DNA of 64,000 nt from Pseudomonas sp. P818 (GCF_000418555.1 NZ_ATKM01000005.1:124001-188000); one strand, 5' to 3'; numbered from the stretch's first letter, positions 9,629-20,540 are shown. Numbers and translations: made by a program. Notes: generated by a model from the sequence alone, not told the origin.

Positions 9629-9670
9629 GGCTACAGGCTACAGGCTACAGGCTACAGGCTACAGGCTACA
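9629..9670. repeat. Heptanucleotide tandem repeat GGCTACA x6
   Basis: Six perfect copies of GGCTACA followed by a partial unit lie between the malic enzyme terminator and the end of ponA. It is a non-coding microsatellite-like array, next to a diverged copy of the palindromic sequence seen after priA (about 9675-9712). Confidence 0.9.
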
Positions 9671-9712
9671 GGCTCTTGCCTGCCGCTTGCAGACTGAGGC
9701 CTGCCGCCGCTT

Positions 9713-12124
9713 CTAGAACAGATCGATCGGCGCCATTTCGTCAGCCGGCAGCGGGCTGCCGGGAGCGCCCATGCCGGGTTCGAATTCGCTCATCGGCGGC
9801 GGCGAGTCCTCGCTCTTGAACAGTTCGAAGTACGCATCCGGCGTGCCAGGTGCAGCGGCGCGGCCGCTGACCGGATCAACGCGCAGGGTCAACAGGCCCT
9901 TGGGTTCCTTGGGTAGATGGTTGGGGCGGTCTTTGAGCGCTGCGCCCATGTAGTTCATCCAGATCGGCAGGGCCACGGTGCCGCCATACTCGTGCCGGCC
10001 CAAGCTTTCCGGCTGATCGAAGCCAGCCCAGACGGTGGTCACGTAGTCGGCGTTGTAACCGGAGAACCAGCTGTCCTTGGACTCGTTGGTGGTGCCGGTC
10101 TTGCCCGCCAGGTCGTTACGCCCCAATGCCAGGGCGCGGCGACCGGTGCCGCGCTTGATCACATCCTGCAGCATGCTGGTCATGATGTAGGCCGTGCGCT
10201 CGTCGATGATCTGCTCGGCCACCTTGGGTTCTTCCAGAGGCAGATCATCGGTCGCGTTCACCGTCAGGTTGGCATTCTCCTCGGTCGGCTCGCTGCCGGG
10301 GACGCGCGCCGGGTTGGCGCGGAACAGCAGTTTGCCATTGCGATCTTCGATGCGTTCGATCAGGTAGGGCTCGATCTTGTAACCGCCGTTGGCGAAGGTG
10401 GCCCAGCCTTCGGCGATTTCCATCGGCGTCAGGCTGGCGGTGCCGAGTGCCAGCGACAGGTTGCGTGGCAGGTCCTGCGGGGCGAAGCCGAAACGTTCGA
10501 TGTAGCGCAGGCTGCGGTCGATGCCCATGTCCTGCAGCAGGCGGATCGAGACCAGGTTGCGCGACTTGTACAGTGCCTCGCGCATGCGAATCGGGCCGAG
10601 GAAGGTGTTGTTGTCGTTCTTCGGCCGCCACTTCTGTGATAGGTAGTCGTCGGAGAGGATGATCGGCGCATCGTTGACCAGTGTCGCCGCGGTGTAGCCG
10701 CTATCCAGTGCCGCGCTATAAATGAAGGGTTTGAAGCTGGAGCCCGGCTGACGCTTGGCCTGTACGGCGCGGTTGTAGTTGCTCTGGTCGAAGGAGAAAC
10801 CGCCGACCAGTGCCTGAATGGCGCCGCTATAAGGATCGAGGGAAACCAGCGCGCTCTGCGCCGCCGGCACTTGGGTAAAGCGCAGGCTGCCATCTTCCTG
10901 GCGCTGCACGCGCACGATATCGCCGACCTGGGCGACGTCACCGGGTTGTTGTGGGCGCGGGCCAAGACTGTTGGTATTGAGGAAGGGGCGTGCCCATTTC
11001 ATGCTGTCCCACGCCACGGCCTGCTCTTCGCCATTGCGGGTCAGCACCAGGATGCCGCTCTTCTCCACCTGGGTCACCACCGCAGGCTCCAGGCCACCGA
11101 TACTGCGGAACTTGCCCAGTTCGGCAAGCCAGGCTTCGCGGGTCATGCCTGGCAGGCGGCTCTCGGGACCGCGGTAGCCGTGGCGCTGGTCATAGGCGAT
11201 CAACCCGTCACGCAGCGCGGTGTTTGCCACTTCCTGCAGTTGGCTGGGCACGGTGGTGGTGACATTGAAACCTTCGGTGTAAGCCTCGCTGCCATAGCGA
11301 CCGACCATCTCCGCACGCGCCATCTCGGCTATATAAGGTGCGCTCAGTTCGGGAGCAGGTACGTGGTAGCGGGCATCGACTTCTTCGGCCAGGGCTTGCT
11401 CGTAGCTGGCCTGGTCGATGCGGCCAAGGCGATACAGGCGGCCGAGAATCCAGTCGCGGCGTTCCTTGGCGCGTGTCGGGTTGACCAGAGGGTTGTAGCG
11501 CGACGGGGCTTTCGGCAGTCCGGCAATCATCGCCATCTGCGCCAGATTCAGGTCACGGATCGACTTGCCGTAGTACACCTGAGCGGCAGCTTCGATGCCG
11601 TAGGCGCGGTGGCCGAGGTAGATCTTGTTGACGTACAGCTCGAGGATCTCGTCCTTGCTCAGTTCACGTTCGATCTGCAGGGCCAGGAGAATTTCTGTGG
11701 CTTTGCGCGAGAAGCTGCGCTCGCTGGTGAGGAAAAAATTCTTCGCCACCTGCATGGTGATGGTGCTGCCGCCGCTCTGAATCTGACCGCTTTTCAATAA
11801 TTGCGTGGCAGCGCGCATCAGGCTGGTCACATCGACGCCATAATGGTTGGCGAAATTATCGTCTTCTGCTGCCAGCAGGGCGCTGATGAATTCCTTGGGG
11901 ATCTCGTCGAAGCGAATGGGCGAGCGGCGCATCTCGCCGAACTCGGCGATCAGCTTGGCATCGCTGCTGTAAACGCGCAGCGGGATCTGCAGCTGGACCT
12001 GACGCAGCGACTCGACGGAAGGAAGGGTCGGGCTAAGATAAAGAAACGCACCGCTGAAACTGAGCAACAGCCCACAAAAAACGGCAACGAAAGACCACCA
12101 GATAAACTTCAGCAGGCGTATCAA
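9713..12124 (-). CDS. ponA: Penicillin-binding protein 1A (bifunctional PBP)
   Basis: Class A PBP, inner-membrane peptidoglycan glycosyltransferase/transpeptidase, 803 residues. One N-terminal membrane anchor (about 7-30) precedes the GT51 domain, with EDDNFANHYGVD (about 87-98) and QVAKNFFL. An OB-like insert and then the transpeptidase domain follow, with the SxxK serine in PGSSFKPFIY (about 460), a second-motif region around KSRNLVSI, and KTGTTNESKD (about 650). The acidic C-terminus ends APIDLF. It is divergent from pilM, the order known from P. aeruginosa. A candidate -10 lies at 12194-12199. Confidence 0.98.
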   Translation of the reverse strand: MIRLLKFIWWSFVAVFCGLLLSFSGAFLYLSPTLPSVESLRQVQLQIPLRVYSSDAKLIAEFGEMRRSPIRFDEIPKEFISALLAAEDDNFANHYGVDVTSLMRAATQLLKSGQIQSGGSTITMQVAKNFFLTSERSFSRKATEILLALQIERELSKDEILELYVNKIYLGHRAYGIEAAAQVYYGKSIRDLNLAQMAMIAGLPKAPSRYNPLVNPTRAKERRDWILGRLYRLGRIDQASYEQALAEEVDARYHVPAPELSAPYIAEMARAEMVGRYGSEAYTEGFNVTTTVPSQLQEVANTALRDGLIAYDQRHGYRGPESRLPGMTREAWLAELGKFRSIGGLEPAVVTQVEKSGILVLTRNGEEQAVAWDSMKWARPFLNTNSLGPRPQQPGDVAQVGDIVRVQRQEDGSLRFTQVPAAQSALVSLDPYSGAIQALVGGFSFDQSNYNRAVQAKRQPGSSFKPFIYSAALDSGYTAATLVNDAPIILSDDYLSQKWRPKNDNNTFLGPIRMREALYKSRNLVSIRLLQDMGIDRSLRYIERFGFAPQDLPRNLSLALGTASLTPMEIAEGWATFANGGYKIEPYLIERIEDRNGKLLFRANPARVPGSEPTEENANLTVNATDDLPLEEPKVAEQIIDERTAYIMTSMLQDVIKRGTGRRALALGRNDLAGKTGTTNESKDSWFSGYNADYVTTVWAGFDQPESLGRHEYGGTVALPIWMNYMGAALKDRPNHLPKEPKGLLTLRVDPVSGRAAAPGTPDAYFELFKSEDSPPPMSEFEPGMGAPGSPLPADEMAPIDLF

Positions 12125-12193
12125 AATGTTCGGAATTCCAAGTAAAAGAATGAGTTAAGCAGGAGCCGTGGCTCAAAGGGAAAAGCTGATCAC

Positions 12194-12199
12194 ATTATA
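12194..12199 (-). promoter_or_regulatory. Candidate -10 box for ponA
   Basis: Minus-strand TATAAT in the 181-bp ponA/pilM divergent region, 70 bp upstream of the ponA start. No good -35 is visible at 16-18 bp. On the plus strand TTGCGC (about 12225) and TTTAAT, 17 bp apart, are a weaker candidate for pilM. Confidence 0.4.
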
Positions 12200-12278
12200 A
12201 GCGTTTTTTTTCCCGGGGAGCCATTTGCGCTTCTGTCAAGACTGATATTTAATGTGGAAAAACATAAATAGTCCGTAA

Positions 12279-13369
<1,091 letters not shown>

Positions 13370-13370
<1 letters not shown>

Positions 13371-13942
13371 TGGCGCGGATTAACTTACTCCCCTGGCGCG
13401 AACAGCTACGCGAGGAGCGCAAGCAGCGGTTCTTGGTCAGCCTTGTCGGCGTGCTCGTCATCGCGGGCGGCTTGGTGTTCCTCGGGGATCAGATGCTGAG
13501 CGCAGCTATCGATAACCAGAACGCGCGAAATGAGTTCATCAAGAAGGAAATTGCGGTTCTTGATGCTCGCATCAAGGAAATTAGTGAGTTGAAAACTAGG
13601 CGTCAGCAGCTTCTTGAGCGGATGAAAATTATTCAGGACCTACAAGGTAATCGGCCGATCATTGGGCGTGTATTTGACCAGTTGGTAAGAACGCTTCCGG
13701 ACGGCGTTTATTTTACCAGCGTCAAGATGGCTGGTAAGAACATCGCTATCGTTGGTGCGGCTGAGTCAAACAATCGGGTCTCGAACTTGATGCGCAATCT
13801 GGATGGCTCTGAATGGTTGATGGCTCCTAATTTGACTGAGGTCAAAGCGGTTACGGCGGGGGCTCTGGATCAGGCGAACGTCTTCCAGTTGACCGTTCAG
13901 CAAACACAGCCTGAACAAGGGAAGGCGGAGGCGGCGCAATGA
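13370..13942 (+). CDS. pilN: Type IV pilus assembly protein PilN
   Basis: Bitopic inner-membrane protein, 190 residues. The conserved short N-terminus INLLPWREQLREERK (residues 3-17) is the PilM-binding peptide. A membrane segment (about 22-42), a coiled coil (about 48-90) and a ferredoxin-like periplasmic domain follow. It heterodimerises with PilO. It overlaps pilM by one base and pilO by 4 bp. Codon use is visibly more A/T-rich than in flanking housekeeping genes. Confidence 0.97.
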
Positions 13943-14559
13943 GTATTAAAAGTTCATTGGACAGTTTGCGCAGTGTCGATCTCAATGATCTTGATCTGAA
14001 TAATGTCGGGTCGTGGCCTGCGGCGGTAAAGTTTATAGCTGGTCTGCTGATGCTTATTGTTGTGCTGGTGTTGGGCTATAACTTTCACTTGAAAGATTTG
14101 CAAGGCATGCTGGAGCAGCGCCAGCGGGAAGAGGTAGACCTAAAAGAGCAGTTTACCAGCAAGGCTTTTCAGGCGGCGAACTTGGAGGCCTATAAAGAGC
14201 AAATGCAAGAGATGGAGGTGTCCTTCGGTGCTCTTCTACGTCAGTTGCCAAGTGATACCGAGGTCCCAGGGCTGCTGGAGGACATTACTCGCACCGGGTT
14301 GGGTAGTGGTTTGGAGTTTGAAGAAATCAAGCTTCTGCCTGAGGTGGCTCAGCAGTTTTACATCGAGCTGCCAATTCAGATCAAAGTCACGGGTGGTTAT
14401 CATGATCTGGCGACTTTCGTTAGCGGTGTAGCCAGTCTGCCTCGTATTGTCACCTTGCATGATTTTCAACTGGCCCCTGCCAACGCTGAAAGTTCCAGTC
14501 GCCTGAGCATGCAGATTATGGCCAAGACCTACCGCTATAACGATAAGGGGGCCCAATGA
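13939..14559 (+). CDS. pilO: Type IV pilus assembly protein PilO
   Basis: PilN partner of 206 residues. Its N-terminal cytoplasmic segment has the repeated DLNDLDLNNVGSWP pattern, followed by one membrane helix (about 29-49), a coiled coil (about 50-95) and a periplasmic ferredoxin-like domain. It links PilN to the lipoprotein PilP. The start ATG overlaps the pilN stop (ATGA), and the stop overlaps pilP in the same way. Confidence 0.97.
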   Translation: MSIKSSLDSLRSVDLNDLDLNNVGSWPAAVKFIAGLLMLIVVLVLGYNFHLKDLQGMLEQRQREEVDLKEQFTSKAFQAANLEAYKEQMQEMEVSFGALLRQLPSDTEVPGLLEDITRTGLGSGLEFEEIKLLPEVAQQFYIELPIQIKVTGGYHDLATFVSGVASLPRIVTLHDFQLAPANAESSSRLSMQIMAKTYRYNDKGAQ

Positions 14560-15083
14560 TCAGGTTCTCGCGTTTGGCTCTGGTAGCAGGGTTCTCGCTT
14601 TTGGCGGGCTGTGGTGGCAGCGGTGATTTTTCCGATTTGCGTACCTTTATGGACGAAGTGCGCGCAAAGCCGAAAGGCGCCATTGAGCCGCTACCGACTT
14701 TTCAGCCCTATGAAAGCTTCACTTACCGTGCTGCTTCCCTGCGCAGCCCATTTCAGCCGCCGGTCAAGATTGATGTCGTAACCCGCCAAAAAGGTGCGCC
14801 AGAGATCAAGCCGGATGAAAGTCGCGTGAAGCAATTCCTCGAGGGGTTCAATATTGAAACCTTCGAAATGGTTGGCACTTTGAGAAATGATCGTGAATTG
14901 TACGCGCTGGTTAACGGTGCGGGCGGGGTTCATCGGGTAAAAGTGGGCGACTATCTGGGGCGCAATCACGGCAAGATTCTTGCGATCGATGACTCCAAGA
15001 TCGATGTGATGGAAATTGTTCCAGACGGCGAAGGTGGCTGGCTTGAGCGACCACGCAGCCTTTCCTTGAAGGAGCGCTCCTGA
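14556..15083 (+). CDS. pilP: Type IV pilus lipoprotein PilP
   Basis: Inner-membrane lipoprotein of 175 residues connecting PilNO to the secretin PilQ. It has a signal peptide with lipobox LAGC (Cys at about 19), a flexible Pro-rich segment, and the C-terminal beta-domain (about 80-160, including RVKVGDYLGRNHGKI). It sits in the pilMNOPQ operon between pilO and pilQ. Confidence 0.97.
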   Translation: MIRFSRLALVAGFSLLAGCGGSGDFSDLRTFMDEVRAKPKGAIEPLPTFQPYESFTYRAASLRSPFQPPVKIDVVTRQKGAPEIKPDESRVKQFLEGFNIETFEMVGTLRNDRELYALVNGAGGVHRVKVGDYLGRNHGKILAIDDSKIDVMEIVPDGEGGWLERPRSLSLKERS

Positions 15084-15138
15084 CGGAGCGGGGTGAGAAA
15101 TGAATACAAATAATCTGTCTGCCAAACGGGATCCGAAA

Positions 15139-17256
15139 ATGAACAGCTCTCTCTCGCGTCTGAGCGTTGCCTTGTTGGCCGCGCTGCTGTCGCCCGCAAT
15201 ATTGGCGGCCAATCTGCAGGATTTGAGTGTTGCTAGTCTCCCTGGGGATCGAGTGGAGCTGAAGCTTTCCTTCGATGAGCCGGTTACTGCTCCTCGCGGC
15301 TATACCATCGAGCAACCGGCGCGTATTGCGTTGGACCTGCCAGGGGTGTCGAACAAGCTTGGCTCGAAGAATCGTGAGCTTGGTGTAGGCAATGCGCGCA
15401 GCGTAACTATTGTCGAGGCCAAGGATCGCACCCGTCTGATCGTTAACCTCACCAATCTGGCGCCCTACAGTACTCGAGTCGAGGGCAATAACCTCTATGT
15501 GCTGGTTGGCGACTCCTCTGCCGTTGCGGCGTTCCCGGCCACATCGATACCGGCACCGGTAGCGTCTGTTCCGCCGAAGAAGGCCTATGGTCCGCAACCG
15601 AAGACCATAAGCAACATCGACTTTCAGCGTGGTGAGCAGGGGGAGGGTAATGTCGTCATCACCTTGTCCGATGCTTCGGTAAGTCCAGATATCCAAGAGC
15701 AAGGCGGCAAGATCCGTCTTGATTTTGCCAAGACGGATTTGCCCGAATCGTTGCGGGTGCGTCTGGACGTGAAAGACTTTGCGACTCCGGTGCAGTTCGT
15801 CAGTGCCACTGGTAGTGCCGATAGAACGAGCATCCTTATCGAGCCGGTAGGTCTTTATGATTATCTGGCGTACCAGACCGAAAACACGCTGACACTGAGT
15901 GTCAAACCGCTTACTCAGGACGACGCTGAGCGCCGGAAGGCTGAGCGTTTTGCTTACTCTGGCGAAAAGCTGTCGCTTAACTTCCAGGATATCGATGTGC
16001 GATCGGTTCTGCAGCTGATTGCTGACTTTACCGATCTGAACTTGGTGGCGAGTGATACCGTTGCAGGCAATATCACCCTGCGTCTGCAGAACGTGCCCTG
16101 GGACCAAGCTCTGGATTTGGTATTGAAAACCAAGGGCCTCGATAAGCGTCAAGTGGGTAATGTCCTGCTGGTCGCGCCTGCTGACGAAATTGCGGCGCGT
16201 GAGCGTCAGGAGTTGGAGTCGCAGAAGCAGATCGCTGAGCTGGCTCCACTGCGTCGGGAGCTTATCCAGGTGAATTACGCCAAGGCGGCAGACATGGCGA
16301 AGCTGTTCCAGTCTGTTACCAGCGCTGACGGGGCCTCGGATACTCGTGGCTCTGTAACCGTTGATGAGCGCACCAACAGCATTATTGCCTACCAGACGCA
16401 GGATCGGCTGGATGAGTTGCGCCGTATCATTGCTCAGCTCGATATTCCTGTACGCCAAGTAATGATTGAGGCGCGTATCGTCGAGGCTAACGTGGATTAT
16501 GACAAGGCTCTGGGTGTGCGCTGGGGCGGTGCGAGTCGTCGCGGAAACTGGAGTGTCTACGGTAAGGATGGTGCAACCTCCTTTGATAACGATAGCGGAC
16601 AGGTGTTCCTGCCTGGCACTGATACCGTGGGCAACGTTTCGCTCCAGGATGGCGTGGCTCCGGTGCCTTTCGTTGATATGGGGGTGCTTGGCAGTACTTC
16701 GGGTATAGGTATCGGTTTCCTCACTGACAATGTCACGCTGGATCTGCAACTTTCCGCGATGGAGAAGACGGGTAACGGCGAGATCGTTTCTCAGCCGAAG
16801 GTTGTTACCTCGGACAAGGAAACTGCCAAGATCCTGAAAGGACAGGAGGTTCCCTATCAGGAAGCAAGTTCCAGCGGGGCTACCAGTACTTCATTCAAGG
16901 AGGCTGCACTGTCTCTTGAAGTCACGCCGCAGATCACGCCCGACAACCGCATCATCATGGAAGTCAAGGTGACCAAGGACGCTCCAGACTTCGCTCGGGC
17001 TTTGAATGGTGTGCCTCCGATCAACAAGAATGAGGTTAATGCCAAGGTGTTGGTTAATGATGGCGAGACCATTGTGATTGGGGGGGTCTTTTCCAATACC
17101 CAGACTAAGGGTGTTGAGAAGGTCCCGCTCCTTGGGGATCTGCCTTTCCTTGGTCGGGTATTCCGGCGCGATGTTGTTGCCGATAACAAAGCCGAGTTGC
17201 TGGTTTTCATCACACCGCGCATCATGAACAACCAAGCCATTGCCGTGAATCGATGA
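15139..17256 (+). CDS. pilQ: Type IV pilus secretin PilQ
   Basis: Outer-membrane secretin through which the pilus fibre passes, 705 residues from this start. From MNSSLSRLSVALLAALL the signal peptide ends ILAA, matching the known start of P. aeruginosa PilQ. An ATG at 15100, preceded by GGGGTGAG, would add 13 residues and cannot be excluded. Domains in order are two AMIN domains (about 30-270), N0 (about 290-360), N1 (about 370-460) and the secretin core with VPYQEASSSGATSTSFKEAA and GGVFSNTQTKG. The operon ends here, five bases before aroK. Confidence 0.97.
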   Translation: MNSSLSRLSVALLAALLSPAILAANLQDLSVASLPGDRVELKLSFDEPVTAPRGYTIEQPARIALDLPGVSNKLGSKNRELGVGNARSVTIVEAKDRTRLIVNLTNLAPYSTRVEGNNLYVLVGDSSAVAAFPATSIPAPVASVPPKKAYGPQPKTISNIDFQRGEQGEGNVVITLSDASVSPDIQEQGGKIRLDFAKTDLPESLRVRLDVKDFATPVQFVSATGSADRTSILIEPVGLYDYLAYQTENTLTLSVKPLTQDDAERRKAERFAYSGEKLSLNFQDIDVRSVLQLIADFTDLNLVASDTVAGNITLRLQNVPWDQALDLVLKTKGLDKRQVGNVLLVAPADEIAARERQELESQKQIAELAPLRRELIQVNYAKAADMAKLFQSVTSADGASDTRGSVTVDERTNSIIAYQTQDRLDELRRIIAQLDIPVRQVMIEARIVEANVDYDKALGVRWGGASRRGNWSVYGKDGATSFDNDSGQVFLPGTDTVGNVSLQDGVAPVPFVDMGVLGSTSGIGIGFLTDNVTLDLQLSAMEKTGNGEIVSQPKVVTSDKETAKILKGQEVPYQEASSSGATSTSFKEAALSLEVTPQITPDNRIIMEVKVTKDAPDFARALNGVPPINKNEVNAKVLVNDGETIVIGGVFSNTQTKGVEKVPLLGDLPFLGRVFRRDVVADNKAELLVFITPRIMNNQAIAVNR

Positions 17257-17261
17257 TCTAA

Positions 17262-17780
17262 GTGCGGAATGTAATCCTCGTAGGCCCGATGGGAGCTGGA
17301 AAGAGCACCATCGGGCGTTTGCTTGCCAAAGAGCTGCGTTTGCCTTTCAAGGACTCCGACAAGGAGATCGAGCAGCGTACCGGTGCCGATATTCCCTGGA
17401 TCTTCGATGTCGAGGGCGAGCAGGGTTTTCGTGAGCGGGAGCAGGCGGTGATCGCCGAGCTCTCGCAGCAGGACGGTCTCGTGCTGGCCACGGGGGGCGG
17501 AGCGGTAATGCGTCCCGAGAATCGCCAGGCTTTGCATGCGGGAGGGCGGGTCGTCTACCTGCATACCTCCGTGGAGCAGCAGATCGAACGGACTTCGCGT
17601 GATCGTAATCGTCCGTTGTTGCGTACGGCCAATCCGGCCCAGGTGCTCAGGGATCTGATGGCCATGCGCGATCCTCTCTACCGGGAAGTTGCCGATATCA
17701 TCATCGAGACCGACGAGCGTCCACCGCGCATGGTGGTGCAGGAAATTCTCTCGCGCCTGGAGGCCTTGTCGCCCCGTTAA
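17262..17780 (+). CDS. aroK: Shikimate kinase
   Basis: ATP-dependent phosphorylation of shikimate, cytoplasmic. The 172-residue protein starts at GTG 17262 ([16 protein letters not shown]). Walker A is GPMGAGKST (about 8-16), the shikimate-binding Asp/Arg lie in [13 protein letters not shown], and the [11 protein letters not shown] motif (about 79-89) and the RDRNRPLL lid (about 115-122) are present. It follows pilQ by five bases and precedes aroB by 51 bp, the usual pilQ-aroK-aroB order in gammaproteobacteria. Confidence 0.98.
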   Translation: MRNVILVGPMGAGKSTIGRLLAKELRLPFKDSDKEIEQRTGADIPWIFDVEGEQGFREREQAVIAELSQQDGLVLATGGGAVMRPENRQALHAGGRVVYLHTSVEQQIERTSRDRNRPLLRTANPAQVLRDLMAMRDPLYREVADIIIETDERPPRMVVQEILSRLEALSPR

Positions 17781-17831
17781 AGCGCGAGGCGAACTGCGCT
17801 ATCCTAGTGGCCTTTTTATTCTGGGGGCCTC

Positions 17832-18935
17832 ATGCAGACTCTTCACGTTGAACTCGGCGAGCGCAGTTATCCCATTTATATCGGTGATGGTCTGTTGGCA
17901 CGTTCCGAGCTGCTTACGCGTCATATCGCAGGGCGGCAGGTGGCAGTGGTTACCAATGAGACTGTCGCGCCTCTGTACCTTGAAACGCTGATGCGATCCC
18001 TGGAAGGTTTCAAGGTTGCCTCAGTCGTGTTGCCCGATGGCGAGGCGTTCAAGAACTGGGAAACCCTGCAGCTGATCTTCGATGGGTTGCTGAAGGCCCG
18101 GCATGATCGGCGTACGACCGTTATCGCCCTGGGCGGCGGTGTCATTGGTGATATGGCAGGCTTTGCCGCAGCCTGTTACCAGCGTGGCGTGGACTTCATT
18201 CAGGTACCGACGACCTTGCTGTCTCAGGTGGACTCCTCGGTGGGCGGCAAGACCGGAATCAACCATCCGCTGGGCAAGAACATGGTCGGTGCGTTCTATC
18301 AGCCCAAGGCGGTGCTGATCGATACCGCCAGCCTGCATACCCTGCCGGAGCGCGAGCTGTCAGCCGGTTTGGCTGAGGTCATCAAGTACGGTTTGATTTG
18401 CGATGAGCCTTTCCTGGCCTGGCTCGAGGACAACATGGTCGCGTTGCGCGCCCTGGATGGCGCTGCGCTGACCTATGCCATTGAGCGTTCCTGTGCGGCC
18501 AAGGCGTGGGTGGTCGGGGCAGATGAGCGTGAGTCGGGGGTGCGAGCCACTCTCAATCTGGGGCACACCTTCGGTCATGCCATCGAGACCGAGCAGGGTT
18601 ATGGTGTGTGGCTGCATGGCGAAGCCGTTGCCGCTGGAACGGTGATGGCGCTGGAAATGTCCCACCGCCTTGGCTGGCTGTCGGCGGCGGATCGGGATCG
18701 TGGCGTGCGCCTGTTGCAGGCCGCTGGTCTGCCAGTGGTGCCGCCGCAAGATATGACGCCCGAGCGGTTTCTTGAGCATATGGCAGTGGACAAGAAGGTT
18801 CTCGATGGCCAGCTGCGCCTTGTCCTGCTCAAACGTCTGGGTGAGGCGGTAGTGACTGCGGATTACCCGCGTGAAATTCTCGACGCCACGCTGCGTAGCG
18901 ACTACGCCGCGCTGGCTCAGTCGTCCAACTCTTGA
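17832..18935 (+). CDS. aroB: 3-dehydroquinate synthase
   Basis: Converts DAHP to 3-dehydroquinate, the second step of the shikimate pathway; NAD+ and a divalent metal are cofactors. It has 367 residues. The NAD-binding region is [15 protein letters not shown] (about 98-112); [20 protein letters not shown] (about 125-144) and the metal-binding HTFGHAIE (about 247-254) are intact. Pathway demand for aromatic precursors also serves the aryl polyene cluster further right. Confidence 0.98.
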   Translation: MQTLHVELGERSYPIYIGDGLLARSELLTRHIAGRQVAVVTNETVAPLYLETLMRSLEGFKVASVVLPDGEAFKNWETLQLIFDGLLKARHDRRTTVIALGGGVIGDMAGFAAACYQRGVDFIQVPTTLLSQVDSSVGGKTGINHPLGKNMVGAFYQPKAVLIDTASLHTLPERELSAGLAEVIKYGLICDEPFLAWLEDNMVALRALDGAALTYAIERSCAAKAWVVGADERESGVRATLNLGHTFGHAIETEQGYGVWLHGEAVAAGTVMALEMSHRLGWLSAADRDRGVRLLQAAGLPVVPPQDMTPERFLEHMAVDKKVLDGQLRLVLLKRLGEAVVTADYPREILDATLRSDYAALAQSSNS

Positions 18936-18945
18936 AGAGTGATTC

Positions 18946-20532
18946 ATGACCAGTTTGCATGCTGACGAAGCTTTTCTGGCCCATTACCAGTTCAGCCACG
19001 ACCCCTTTGCGCCGCGCGTTCCAGGCTTCAAGTTCTTCCCGGCACAGCGCAAGCCCGTGCTGGGGCAGTTGCATCACCTTGCGCGCTACAGTCAGCTGCT
19101 GCTGGCGGTAGTCGGGCCTGAGGGTAGCGGCAAGACGCTGCTGCGTCAGGCCTTGGTTGCCAGTACCAACAAGCAGGCGGTGCAGAGCATCGTGATTGCT
19201 CAGGGCGTGACGGGCAGCGAGGCGTTGTTGCGTCAAATAGCGCAGGGCTTGTCCATTGCCCAGGCTGATGTTCGCTCGATTCTGGCGCAGGTCGGACAGC
19301 TGGCGTTGACTGGTCAGGAGGTTTACCTGCTGATCGATGATGCGGATCAGCTGGATGATGTCGCGCTGAAGAATCTGCTGGTGCTCGCGGCGGGGGGCGA
19401 TGAAGGGCGTCCGCATGTCTTCCTGTTTGCCGAGCATGAATTGCTGGCTCGACTGGAGTCGCTGGCGGGCGGCGAAGAGTGCTATCACGCGATCGAGCTT
19501 CAGCCCTATGCCGAGGAAGAAACGCGCGAATACCTCGCGCAGCGGCTCGAAGGGGCTGGGCAAGGCATCGAATTGTTGACCGAAGAACAGGTCGAGGATA
19601 TTCATGCACGTTCCCAGGGGTGGCCTGGAGCGATCAATCAGGAGGCGCGGGAGCTGCTGGTTGAGCAGATGCTTGCGCAGCGTGCGGCTGGTCGTGGTGC
19701 TGCAGGGGGTGGTTTCACTTTGCCGAAGAAGCATTTGCTGGCGCTGGCGGTGGTCTTGGTAGGTGTCGCAGCCGCCTGGTTCATGCAGGGTCGAGAATCT
19801 TCCTCGCCTGCGCCTGTAGCGAGCAATACCTCGCTGCCCTTGCAGTCCTCCAGTCCGGCAGCAGAAGCTGAGGAGCCCGAGCAGGCGCCTGCATCGCAAG
19901 GCCGTACGCCTGCCATTGAATTTGCAGGTGCCAGTCAGCCACTGCCGTTGCCACTGGTAGGTGAGCCACAAGCAGTGATTCGTCAGCCATTGGCCGAAGC
20001 AGCCGGCGAGGAGCTGGATAACTTCGAGCCGCCGGCTGTGCCTGAACCCTCGACAGTTACTCCGCCATCGGCTCCAATCGCTGCTGCACCTGCACCTGCA
20101 CCTGCACCTGCACCTGCACCTGCACCTGCACCTGCACCTGCACCTGTAAAGCAGCCTGAGCCGGCGGCGCCCAAGCCCGCAGCTCCTGCACCGGCACCGG
20201 CACCGGCGGCTAAGCCTGCGCCTGCTCCTGCTGTGGCGCCCACTACTGCTTCGAGTAACTGGTATGCGCAGCAGCCGGCGTCCCGCTATGCCCTGCAGGT
20301 GGTTGGGTCTCGTTCGGAGGCCAATATCCAGGCGCTGGTGCGTGAGGGCGGCAGCGAGTACCGCTACTTCAAGAAAATCCATCAAGGGCAGCCGCTGTAC
20401 GTGCTGACCTATGGTAGCTTCTCCAGTCGTGACGCCGCTCAGGCTGCTGTGAAAACCCTGCCTGCCAAGCTTCAGGCTGGTAAGCCCTGGCCTCGCACCC
20501 TGGGCAGCATTCAGCAGGAAATGAGCCGCTAG
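18946..20532 (+). CDS. DamX-like AAA ATPase / SPOR-domain protein
   Basis: Bitopic inner-membrane protein of 528 residues. It has an N-terminal ExeA-like AAA domain with Walker A GPEGSGKTLL (about 57-66) and Walker B VYLLIDDADQ (about 126-135). One membrane helix (about 264-283), a long Ala/Pro-rich linker including a pure (Ala-Pro)10 stretch, and a C-terminal SPOR domain (about 445-525, YALQVVGSRSEAN) follow. The SPOR domain suggests septal localisation, like DamX. It is placed directly after aroB (10-bp gap), as in other gammaproteobacteria. The (AP)n linker is encoded by a hexanucleotide array (20086-20145). Confidence 0.9.
   Translation: MTSLHADEAFLAHYQFSHDPFAPRVPGFKFFPAQRKPVLGQLHHLARYSQLLLAVVGPEGSGKTLLRQALVASTNKQAVQSIVIAQGVTGSEALLRQIAQGLSIAQADVRSILAQVGQLALTGQEVYLLIDDADQLDDVALKNLLVLAAGGDEGRPHVFLFAEHELLARLESLAGGEECYHAIELQPYAEEETREYLAQRLEGAGQGIELLTEEQVEDIHARSQGWPGAINQEARELLVEQMLAQRAAGRGAAGGGFTLPKKHLLALAVVLVGVAAAWFMQGRESSSPAPVASNTSLPLQSSSPAAEAEEPEQAPASQGRTPAIEFAGASQPLPLPLVGEPQAVIRQPLAEAAGEELDNFEPPAVPEPSTVTPPSAPIAAAPAPAPAPAPAPAPAPAPAPVKQPEPAAPKPAAPAPAPAPAAKPAPAPAVAPTTASSNWYAQQPASRYALQVVGSRSEANIQALVREGGSEYRYFKKIHQGQPLYVLTYGSFSSRDAAQAAVKTLPAKLQAGKPWPRTLGSIQQEMSR
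20086..20145 (+). repeat. In-frame hexanucleotide microsatellite (GCACCT)x10
   Basis: Ten perfect GCACCT units encode alternating Ala-Pro in the periplasmic linker of the DamX-like protein. Perfect identity at codon level, not only at protein level, points to slippage. Copy-number change would keep the frame and alter linker length. Confidence 0.93.
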
Positions 20533-20540
20533 CGCTTTGT

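Noticed and set aside
9629-9712. Short regular repeats considered as a CRISPR array.
   Set aside because: Units are 7 bp with no spacers and no cas genes are nearby.
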